Made by a program: the position numbers and the translations under genes
Notes under the pieces: generated by a model
The model's input: only the letters and a program-made list of their open reading frames with translations
Told to the model about the DNA's origin: nothing
The model's database searches: none
Shown: piece after piece, positions 1-5,877 of the stretch
Layout of the letters: the number at the start of each line of letters is the position of its first letter
Numbering within the stretch: the first letter of the stretch is position 1
Assembly: GCA_014379785.1 (NCBI GenBank)
Contig: JACMLD010000190.1
Location: 1 to 8,590 of the forward strand
Direction of reading: 5' to 3'
DNA from: Chitinophagaceae bacterium
Lineage (GTDB): Bacteria; Bacteroidota; Bacteroidia; Chitinophagales; Chitinophagaceae
DNA: 8,590 bases

Positions 1-690
1 AAGCCCTGCATCTTCAATTGCCTTGGAAGTATTATTGCCAAATGCGCCCAGACGGGTGCCGTTTTGCTTAAACTTGGGAAAATTGTCGAACAAACTCTTT
101 ACGCCACTCGGGGTGAAAAAGCAGATTACATCAAAGTCATGCTGACCGAAAACTTCACGGATATCATTGCTGATGGTACGGTACATAAAAGGAGTGGCAT
201 AACCGCACTTGTTGGTCTTGAGCCAGTTGACTATCTCATTGTCCTGCTGATTCTCCGAACACGGATAAAGAAACTTCTCGTTTTCCTTGTGCTTGTTGAT
301 GACATCAAACATGCTCTTATTGGTACCGTCTGCGCCGTAAAACACCTTGCGCTTGCGATAAAGGATAAACTTCTGCAGATACAGCGCCACGGCCTCAGAG
401 ATACAGAAATACTTGGTATCCTGAGATACAACCACCTTCATTTCTTCACAGATCCTGAAAAAATGGTCAATGGCATTTCTGCTTGTAAATATAATGGCGG
501 TGAAAAGGGAAAGATCAATCTTCTGCTTTCTGAATTCTTTGGAGGGAATGCCTTCCAGCTTGATAAATGGACAAAAAGCCATCTCGACACTGTATTTTCG
601 AGCAAGGTCGAAATAAGGAGACTTGTCCGTTTCAGGTCTCGGCTGGGTAATCAAAATTTTTTGAACAGTTTTAGCCCCGTTTTTTACCAT
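1..690 (-). CDS. hemD: Uroporphyrinogen-III synthase, 3' end cut by window edge
   Basis: HemD closes hydroxymethylbilane into uroporphyrinogen III with inversion of ring D, the branch point to haem, sirohaem and B12, in the cytosol. Read on the minus strand from the ATG at 690-688, the frame is open for 230 codons to position 1, so only about the last 20 residues should be missing. The enzyme's two-lobed plan is visible: an opening strand KILITQPRPE (residues 11-20), the TAIIFTSRNAIDHFFR segment (64-79), KYFCISEAVALYLQK (93-107), a linker with YRKRKVFYG (111-119), then the second-lobe motif FFTPSGVKSLFDNFPKF (191-207) and AFGNNTSKAIEDAG (216-229). The FTSRNAIDHFF and FFTPSG forms are, from memory, typical of Bacteroidota HemD. 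It lies 40 bases after the DUF4271 gene on the same strand and is probably the last visible gene of that operon. No Shine-Dalgarno precedes the start. Family call is firm; exact start is likely. Confidence 0.93.
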   Translation of the reverse strand, partial: MVKNGAKTVQKILITQPRPETDKSPYFDLARKYSVEMAFCPFIKLEGIPSKEFRKQKIDLSLFTAIIFTSRNAIDHFFRICEEMKVVVSQDTKYFCISEAVALYLQKFILYRKRKVFYGADGTNKSMFDVINKHKENEKFLYPCSENQQDNEIVNWLKTNKCGYATPFMYRTISNDIREVFGQHDFDVICFFTPSGVKSLFDNFPKFKQNGTRLGAFGNNTSKAIEDAGL

Positions 691-718
691 TTCTCGATTT
701 GATATAATTTCTCAATTA
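689..718. repeat. Imperfect 18-base-period direct repeat at the hemD start
   Basis: On the plus strand ATTTCTCGATT (689-699) and ATTTCTCAATT (707-717) match at 10 of 11 bases, spaced 18 bases apart. The proximal copy overlaps the hemD initiation codon. The region is A/T-rich, so chance is a real possibility. It could be an operator or part of a leader, but nothing proves this. Confidence 0.3.
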
Positions 719-730
719 TTAAAAAAACAG

Positions 731-1657
731 TTACAAAAAACTAACCAACACCTTGTATATCAGAATCAGTGGTGCAATCTCGAAGGCGCAAAGGTACAGA
801 AAAAAGTGAAATTGGCTAACTTTTACTTCCCTTCTCACGGGTCCGAAGGACGCCAGGTAGCGGTACAGGAAGAATCCGCCGACCAAAACATAAGACAAGG
901 TAACGAGAACCGCCCACCAGGACGGGGGAGAAAATGCCATGATAACTAGCAGCGGCAGGAGAAAAATGCCGAGTAGTTTATTGACAAGAAAAACGATAAA
1001 CAAATAAGTATCAGCGCCTTCTCTCATATTAAACACCCAGCCCGTAAACTTGAGTATGAGAAACTTGACGAGATACATGGCGCCGATAAACAGGATGCAA
1101 TACAACCACAACCACCAGAATCCGACACCGGTTGCCTTATTGTGATACTGGAGCAGGAACACGACATAAATGCCGGCCACCAGCACAAAAAACAGGTTTA
1201 ACAGCAGCGACGGAAACGGTGTCTGTATCAGCTGCTCGCGAATCTGCTTTTGTTTAAGACTTACCCTGAAGACCAGGGCAAGCAGGTTATTAAGGTATTT
1301 GCCAAAGCTGATTTTTATCACTGCGAAGAAGAACAGCAGCCCTGCGAAAAGATAAAAAAGCGATTCCTTCCCGTTATCGGGTCTTTCCTGTGTGATCCGG
1401 ATGGTTGGGGTATCAAAAAAACGGAAATACGGATTCTGACTCAAAACCATATGATAATTCCATCCTCCTTTGAGCCGAATCTTTTCGATCCCTTTCAAGC
1501 TGTCTCCCGATGGCTTGAATGAATAGGTATAGACCACCGGCGCAACCGGCGTTTGTAATTGTGGCGCCGCAGGCAGGGAAATAGAATCCTGGCCTTTTGC
1601 TCCAAACGCAACAAGAAAAAAACACAGCAAAAGAGGTAAGCGTAAAAATGGGATCAT
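731..1657 (-). CDS. DUF4271-type polytopic membrane protein
   Basis: Membrane protein of unknown function, 308 residues from the chosen ATG at 1657-1655. A signal peptide is visible at residues 1-22 (IPFLRL, then a hydrophobic LLLCFFLVAF core and a GAKGQ end). A soluble, probably periplasmic stretch of about 75 residues follows. About six hydrophobic spans then lie near 99-117, 148-170, 182-203, 218-240, 246-266 and 283-303. The C-terminal FEIAPLILIYK (292-302) resembles the conserved end of the DUF4271 family, which as I recall is largely confined to Bacteroidota and often found beside hemD. An in-frame TTG at 1687 would add ten residues (KREHYFCTD...) ahead of the signal peptide, and I judge it not used. 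The gene lies 33 bases after the Omp85 gene and 40 bases before hemD on the same strand, suggesting co-transcription. No catalytic motif is apparent. The family call rests on overall layout and the C-terminal motif. Confidence 0.82.
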   Translation of the reverse strand: MIPFLRLPLLLCFFLVAFGAKGQDSISLPAAPQLQTPVAPVVYTYSFKPSGDSLKGIEKIRLKGGWNYHMVLSQNPYFRFFDTPTIRITQERPDNGKESLFYLFAGLLFFFAVIKISFGKYLNNLLALVFRVSLKQKQIREQLIQTPFPSLLLNLFFVLVAGIYVVFLLQYHNKATGVGFWWLWLYCILFIGAMYLVKFLILKFTGWVFNMREGADTYLFIVFLVNKLLGIFLLPLLVIMAFSPPSWWAVLVTLSYVLVGGFFLYRYLASFGPVRREVKVSQFHFFLYLCAFEIAPLILIYKVLVSFL

Positions 1658-1664
1658 GTCCGTA

Positions 1665-1672
1665 CAAAAATA
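1665..1672 (-). promoter_or_regulatory. Possible -7 element before the DUF4271 gene
   Basis: On the minus strand TATTTTTG fits the Bacteroidota -7 consensus TAnnTTTG and ends 7 bases before the ATG at 1657. If used, it would give a nearly leaderless transcript internal to the operon. No TTG at the usual spacing of about 19-21 bases upstream was found (the nearest is 12 bases away), so this is weak. Confidence 0.2.
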
Positions 1673-1690
1673 ATGTTCGCGTTTCAATAG

Positions 1691-3502
1691 CTAGAAATAA
1701 TTCACATAGCCCAGATGAATCTTCGATTGCCTCAGGTCAAATTTCACATCATCTCTTTTGCCCGCTGCATACGAAATATTAAAAACACCTGCCCTGGTCT
1801 CGAATGCCAGTCCAAGTCCCGCCCCGATAAATGTATTGTTTGTATTCACCCGCACGCTTTTGTTGGTGGCCCATCCCAGATCAGCAAATGCAAAAAAGAA
1901 AGAATTTCTTCCGATGATATATCTGTATTCTGCTGTACCCACTGCATACTGTGAGGCAAAAATGCTTTCTTCATCAAAACCTCTCAGCAATTTGTACCCA
2001 CCGATTTGAAAAAGTTCGTTTCTGAATATAGATGGGCTCTGCAGCCACCCCCCATTGAATGCGGTTTTGACGGTCGACTGTTTCGTAACCCTGAAATACT
2101 TTGCGCCAATTGCTTTTATCCTGAATTGGTAAGTCTTCAATTGAACCGTGTCATAAAGTGTCGAAAAATTAAAATTGGGATCGTACAGTTTCTGAATGAC
2201 GTTGTTCTTTCGGATCTTTCTCGTGCCGGCAGATGCAGACAACGCCAGCTCAAAACCCTTTCTGGGGTTGAGACGGTAATCGGTTTTGTTGATCTCATAG
2301 TCAACGCCGAGACTGACCGAACCCAGATCAATTTCATTGGGCAGTCTTTTTTCCGATTTCAATACCAAAGTGTCTACCGTCAGAAGGTTGGTGCGCAGAG
2401 TTTGAATAAAAATCTTCCCAGTCTGGTTGATCGAAAGCGCATACTGCACACCCGCCTGAAAATTTAGATTGAGATAGGCTGAATCCTTTTTGAAAAGATC
2501 AAAGCTGGTGGCTATTCCGAAAGGCGAACCCCATAGATAGGGTTGTTGAAACTGCAGGTTAAGGCGCGGCGACTTCTGCTGTATCTGTTGCCAGTTGAGC
2601 CCGATGAGTTCCCCGTTTCCGAGCGCATTGCGCAGGTTCACATTCGCTTCACCCGTGAAAAGGAGTTTTGTCCTCACCTGCTCATAGCTGTTGTTTGCGG
2701 TTTGATTTGCCGGCAGAAACCCGACCAGCACGTTGATCTGGCTGCTCTTTCTTGGAAGCAGGTACAGGTTGATGATCGACCCGGTACCGAGCATACTGAG
2801 GTTCCACGGTTGCTGCTCCTGCATATAGGGAAGCTCACTGATCTTTTGCGTGATGTTTTGCAGCTTCTTCTTTTGATAGATGCTGCCGTTTTTGATATCC
2901 AGGTATTGCTGTAAAAAACCATTGCTGATCTTCCCTGTTCCGTAAATGCGGATGCTGTCAAACTTGTAAAGCCGGCCTTCTTCCACCACCAGGTTGGCCT
3001 TCATGGCTCCTTCTTCAAATATGAAACTGTCGAGTTTCACCTTTGCAAAAGGATGCCCGTTGTTTTCGTAATAGTCGAGCAGTTTTTCCTGCAATTGCTG
3101 CAGTTGCTCAGGCTGAATGGGTTTGTTGACAAATTGTTTTTCATTGAAGCCAATATTGTCGAGTATTCGCTTTTCTACTCCTCTTGTGCTGATGCCCGTG
3201 ATTTTAAAAGGCTCGCCAACGAAGATGGAGACAGCAGCGGAGCTGGTGTCAAAAGAGAGGCTGTCTACAGATGCAGCGGGATAACCCTTTGTATTGAGCA
3301 ATGCGGGTAACTTGTCGATGTACTGAAGGCAAACCTGGCGGTTAGGGAATGACGCCTGCAATTTGAGCGTTGCCAGAAACGCTGTGTCGCGGTCAACAGG
3401 AAAATAGCTGAGTTTATATTGCGAAAATCCGCATACGCAGCAGCAGACCAGCAGGATGGTCATCATGTATTTTCTGCCCGGATATGCGCTTACCTTTGCC
3501 AT
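1691..3502 (-). CDS. Short Omp85 (BamA/TamA-like) outer membrane barrel protein
   Basis: Omp85 proteins insert or translocate proteins (or move lipids) at the outer membrane through periplasmic POTRA domains and a 16-strand barrel. From the ATG at 3502-3500 the protein has 603 residues. A signal peptide ends near residue 28 (hydrophobic, cysteine-rich TILLVCCCVCGFSQ). Two POTRA-like units can be inferred at about 98-178 (GEPFKITGISTRG ... LLDYYENNGHPFAKVKLDS) and 179-250 (YKFDSIRIYG ...). The rest is amphipathic beta-strand sequence carrying the Omp85 loop-6 signature GGYKLLRGF (501-509, RGF at 507-509) and ending in YVNYF, the aromatic C-terminus of an outer membrane barrel. True BamA is usually about 800-900 residues with five POTRAs in this phylum, so this is a shorter paralogue, closer to TamA in size; its client is unknown. 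A TTG at 3532 would add ten unlikely residues, and starts at residue 13 or 14 are also possible. It is the first visible gene of the operon with the DUF4271 gene and hemD. Confidence 0.9.
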   Translation of the reverse strand: MAKVSAYPGRKYMMTILLVCCCVCGFSQYKLSYFPVDRDTAFLATLKLQASFPNRQVCLQYIDKLPALLNTKGYPAASVDSLSFDTSSAAVSIFVGEPFKITGISTRGVEKRILDNIGFNEKQFVNKPIQPEQLQQLQEKLLDYYENNGHPFAKVKLDSFIFEEGAMKANLVVEEGRLYKFDSIRIYGTGKISNGFLQQYLDIKNGSIYQKKKLQNITQKISELPYMQEQQPWNLSMLGTGSIINLYLLPRKSSQINVLVGFLPANQTANNSYEQVRTKLLFTGEANVNLRNALGNGELIGLNWQQIQQKSPRLNLQFQQPYLWGSPFGIATSFDLFKKDSAYLNLNFQAGVQYALSINQTGKIFIQTLRTNLLTVDTLVLKSEKRLPNEIDLGSVSLGVDYEINKTDYRLNPRKGFELALSASAGTRKIRKNNVIQKLYDPNFNFSTLYDTVQLKTYQFRIKAIGAKYFRVTKQSTVKTAFNGGWLQSPSIFRNELFQIGGYKLLRGFDEESIFASQYAVGTAEYRYIIGRNSFFFAFADLGWATNKSVRVNTNNTFIGAGLGLAFETRAGVFNISYAAGKRDDVKFDLRQSKIHLGYVNYF

Positions 3503-3524
3503 TCTTTTACGGGCTGTAATTTCC
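3495..3524 (+). promoter_or_regulatory. Candidate hemW promoter in the divergent gap
   Basis: TTTG at 3495-3498, an 18-base spacer and TAATTTCC at 3517-3524 approximate the Bacteroidota -33/-7 promoter (TTTG, about 19-21 bases, TAnnTTTG). The last two bases deviate and the spacer is slightly short. The hemW ATG follows 13 bases later, so the leader would be very short. The -33 part lies inside the start of the divergent Omp85 gene. This is inference from consensus only. Confidence 0.3.
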
Positions 3525-3537
3525 GAAAACAAATTGT

Positions 3538-4695
3538 ATGGCAGGCATTTATGTTCATATCCCTTTCTGCAGAAAAGCCTGTCACTACTGTAATTTTCAT
3601 TTCTCTACATCCACTGCGCTACAGAACGATTTTATTTCGGCTTTATTGAAAGAATCTGCCCTTCAGCAGCAATATCTGGCGGGCAGTAGCATTGAGACGA
3701 TTTATTTTGGCGGTGGTACACCCTCCCTGCTGCCAAAAAGCGACCTGGTATCGATACTCTCTGCCTTGCGCAACCACTATGATGTGAGTCCTTCTGCAGA
3801 GATAACCCTCGAGGCCAATCCCGATGACTTCAGCCTTTCTTTTGCTGTCGGCTGGCGAAAAGCGGGATTTAACCGTCTGAGCATCGGCATCCAGTCTTTT
3901 TTTGAAGAAGACCTCCGTTGGATGAACCGCGCACACGATGCCCTTCAGGCCACGAACTGTATTGACATTGCACGCTCCGCCGGTTTCGAAAATTTTACCA
4001 TTGACCTTATTTACGGCACACCGGGATTGACAGATGAAAAATGGGAGACAAATGTGCAGACAGCTATTTCGCTAAACATTCCGCATTTGTCCTGTTATGC
4101 GCTTACGGTTGAGCCCGGGACCGCGCTGCAAAAAATGGTGGAATTGAAAAAAAAGGAGAACGTAGATCCTGAAAAACAGGCAAGGCAATTTTCGCTTTTG
4201 ATGAAATGGCTTGTTGAGGCGGGCTACGAACATTATGAAATTTCCAATTTCGCGAAGCCGGGTTTCCGGAGCCTCCACAATTCAAACTACTGGAAAGGGG
4301 TGCACTACCTTGGACTCGGACCTTCAGCGCACAGTTTCAACGGCATTGAAAGAAAATGGAACATCGCAAACAATGCGCTTTATATTCAGTCCATTCTGAA
4401 TGGAGAAATTCCCGCAGAAAAGGAGTTGCTCACCACTGAGCAGCAGCTCAACGAATATATCATGACCGCTCTCCGAACCAGTGATGGACTCGATCTCGAC
4501 CATGTAACAACCATTGCCGGCTACAAATATTCCGCACTGGTGCTGGATTCTGTTCGAAAATATGTGGGTTTGGGACACGCTGTTGTCAACGGACAACGAA
4601 TCACACTGACTCCCGCAGGCAAGCTCTTCGCCGATGGCATTGCCTCGGATCTTTTCGTGATGGATAATCCTGTTAAAAGTGCTGAACGGCTTTGA
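3538..4695 (+). CDS. hemW: HemW, radical-SAM haem chaperone
   Basis: HemW is the HemN-related radical-SAM protein that binds haem and delivers it to haem proteins; it is commonly mis-annotated as oxygen-independent coproporphyrinogen III oxidase. The product has 385 residues, about the family length. The iron-sulphur motif is CRKACHYC (Cys11, Cys15, Cys18). It is followed by Phe20 where true HemN has a fourth cysteine, and the protein begins right at the motif without the longer HemN N-terminal arm; both favour HemW. Further motifs are GGGTPSLLP (58-66, SAM contact), SIGIQSF (115-121), RAHDA (131-135), DLIYGTPGLT (156-165), HLSCYALTVEPGTAL (183-197), YEISNFAKPG with HNSNYW (233-252), GLGPSAHSF (259-267) and a HemN C-terminal domain from about 300 (EYIMTALRTSDGLDL). 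It is divergent from the Omp85 gene with 35 bases between starts. The ATG at 3538 gives the standard MAGIYVHIPFC start, so the start is secure. Confidence 0.95.
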   Translation: MAGIYVHIPFCRKACHYCNFHFSTSTALQNDFISALLKESALQQQYLAGSSIETIYFGGGTPSLLPKSDLVSILSALRNHYDVSPSAEITLEANPDDFSLSFAVGWRKAGFNRLSIGIQSFFEEDLRWMNRAHDALQATNCIDIARSAGFENFTIDLIYGTPGLTDEKWETNVQTAISLNIPHLSCYALTVEPGTALQKMVELKKKENVDPEKQARQFSLLMKWLVEAGYEHYEISNFAKPGFRSLHNSNYWKGVHYLGLGPSAHSFNGIERKWNIANNALYIQSILNGEIPAEKELLTTEQQLNEYIMTALRTSDGLDLDHVTTIAGYKYSALVLDSVRKYVGLGHAVVNGQRITLTPAGKLFADGIASDLFVMDNPVKSAERL

Positions 4696-4724
4696 GGAGA
4701 CCAGATAATAAGGTAATTTACGGT

Positions 4725-4835
4725 ATGCCTTTTTCATTTACAGGCTTTGCGGCCCCCGTTCTGATCACAACAGTGATTATCCTTGCAGCGGTGCAGGCAA
4801 TACAGCATCTACGCCAGCGTAAGAAAGCCGCATAG
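4725..4835 (+). CDS. Possible 36-residue single-span membrane peptide
   Basis: An ATG at 4725 opens a 36-codon frame closed by TAG at 4833-4835. The peptide reads MPFSFTGFAAPVLITTVIIL and then AAVQAIQHLRQRKKAA. It is a single hydrophobic span (about residues 7-25) followed by a basic tail (RQRKK), which by the positive-inside rule would place the C-terminus in the cytoplasm. It lies 29 bases after hemW on the same strand and stops 3 bases before the convergent gpsA stop, so it fills an otherwise empty gap. Upstream there is AAGG (11 bases before the ATG) and an AGGAG overlapping the hemW stop; neither spacing is ideal. I recognise no homologue. Against it: a random frame this short is common, and no expression or conservation evidence is available. 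For it: clean membrane-peptide architecture and codons like those of its neighbours. Confidence 0.35.
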   Translation: MPFSFTGFAAPVLITTVIILAAVQAIQHLRQRKKAA

Positions 4836-4838
4836 TAA

Positions 4839-5876
4839 TCAGATCAGCGTTTCTTCAATCGATTTAAATCCCTTTGCAGGTGGAAGTTTCTCCCAGAGAA
4901 TTTGGTAGATCGTTTCCGCTATTGGCATGTCTGCCCTGATTTCTTTGTTGATTTCAAAGATGGATCTGCTGGCGTTATAACCTTCAGCCACCATATTCAT
5001 TTCAAGCTGTGCAGTCCGAACAGAATATCCTTTCCCAATCATATTGCCGAAGCTGCGGTTGCGGCTGTAGAGTGAATAACAGGTGACCAGCAAATCACCC
5101 AGGTAAACCGAAGCAGCATAGTTCGCGCTCTTGCGTTTCGAAAGCGGGTTGTCTGTCCCATGTATTCCAACATCGATATTGCTGATGCCGACTTTCCTGA
5201 GAAATCCGGCCATCTCGTCCGCACAGTTTGCGATCAAAACGCTTTGAAAATTGTCGCCATACTCCAGGCCATGAGCGATGCCGGCACCCAGTGCATAAAT
5301 GTTTTTTAGAATGGCTGCGTACTGCACGCCATAGACATCATGGTTTACAATAGTCTTCAGATAATATGAGTCGAATGCCATCGCTATATTGTCCGCTTTT
5401 TCTTCGTCGAGCCCTGAAAAAGTAAGATAGGAGAGCTTTTCTGCCGCAACTTCTTCCGCATGGCAGGGGCCCATAATGGTATAGTAATCATTCAGGTCAA
5501 AATCGTATTCCTTTTTCAGATAATCGTTGAGCAGCAGATGGTGGGCAGGAAGAATTCCTTTCACGGCGGAGATAATCTGTTTGCCTTTGAAAGCATCGGG
5601 CCCTAGTGCGGCAAAGCTTTCCGCGATATATGCCGAGGGCATGGCAATGATGATTGCGTCGCTCGATTTTACTGCTTCTGCAAGATCCGTGTGAATTTTC
5701 AGCAGCGATGTGTCGAAATAGGCTGTGCTGAGGTAACGCGGATTGTGATGCCTGGCAAGGATATGGTCTGCAATTTCTGCAGACCTTACCCACCAGTTGA
5801 TAGCCGCCTTATTATCGGTAAGTATCTTGGCAAGGGCCGTGGCCCAGCTTCCGCTTCCTATAACGGCAAAGGTCAT
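4839..5876 (-). CDS. gpsA: Glycerol-3-phosphate dehydrogenase [NAD(P)+]
   Basis: GpsA reduces dihydroxyacetone phosphate to sn-glycerol-3-phosphate, the backbone of membrane phospholipids, in the cytosol. From the ATG at 5876-5874 the product has 345 residues. The dinucleotide-binding loop is VIGSGSWATALAK (5-17). Also visible are SDAIIIAMPS (72-81), the catalytic-region lysine of SAVKG (Lys106), MGPCHAEEVAAE (135-146), the second catalytic lysine in AAILKN (Lys191), ALGAGIAHGLEYGDN (195-209) and the C-terminal-domain motif GDLLVTCYSLYSRNRSFGNMIGKG (260-283, SRNR at 271-274). The segment at about 231-257 between AEM and GDL is longer than in E. coli GpsA, as Bacteroidota enzymes tend to be. 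A TTG at 5894 would add six residues before the nucleotide-binding strand, inside the upstream gene, and is unlikely. The start lies one base after the adaptor stop codon (TAG-T-ATG), indicating co-transcription and probably translational coupling. Confidence 0.95.
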   Translation of the reverse strand: MTFAVIGSGSWATALAKILTDNKAAINWWVRSAEIADHILARHHNPRYLSTAYFDTSLLKIHTDLAEAVKSSDAIIIAMPSAYIAESFAALGPDAFKGKQIISAVKGILPAHHLLLNDYLKKEYDFDLNDYYTIMGPCHAEEVAAEKLSYLTFSGLDEEKADNIAMAFDSYYLKTIVNHDVYGVQYAAILKNIYALGAGIAHGLEYGDNFQSVLIANCADEMAGFLRKVGISNIDVGIHGTDNPLSKRKSANYAASVYLGDLLVTCYSLYSRNRSFGNMIGKGYSVRTAQLEMNMVAEGYNASRSIFEINKEIRADMPIAETIYQILWEKLPPAKGFKSIEETLI

Positions 5877-5877
5877 A

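Noticed and set aside
64..702. Plus-strand 212-codon open frame at the left end
   Set aside because: It is antisense to hemD, whose minus-strand frame carries unmistakable family motifs through the whole stretch; the plus-strand product shows no recognisable domain.
2006..2914. Long plus-strand open frames opposite the Omp85 gene
   Set aside because: Their products are Arg/Leu-rich without family features, and the opposite strand codes a continuous barrel protein.
3538..4695. Oxygen-independent coproporphyrinogen III oxidase (HemN)
   Set aside because: Phe20 replaces the fourth cysteine of the HemN CxxxCxxCxC motif and the longer N-terminal arm is absent, which fits HemW instead.
4762..4779. 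Hairpin TGATCAC-AACA-GTGATTA as a terminator between hemW and gpsA
   Set aside because: The stem is only 7 pairs with one wobble and has no T-tract after it on either strand, so it does not look like an intrinsic terminator; it also lies within the possible small peptide gene.
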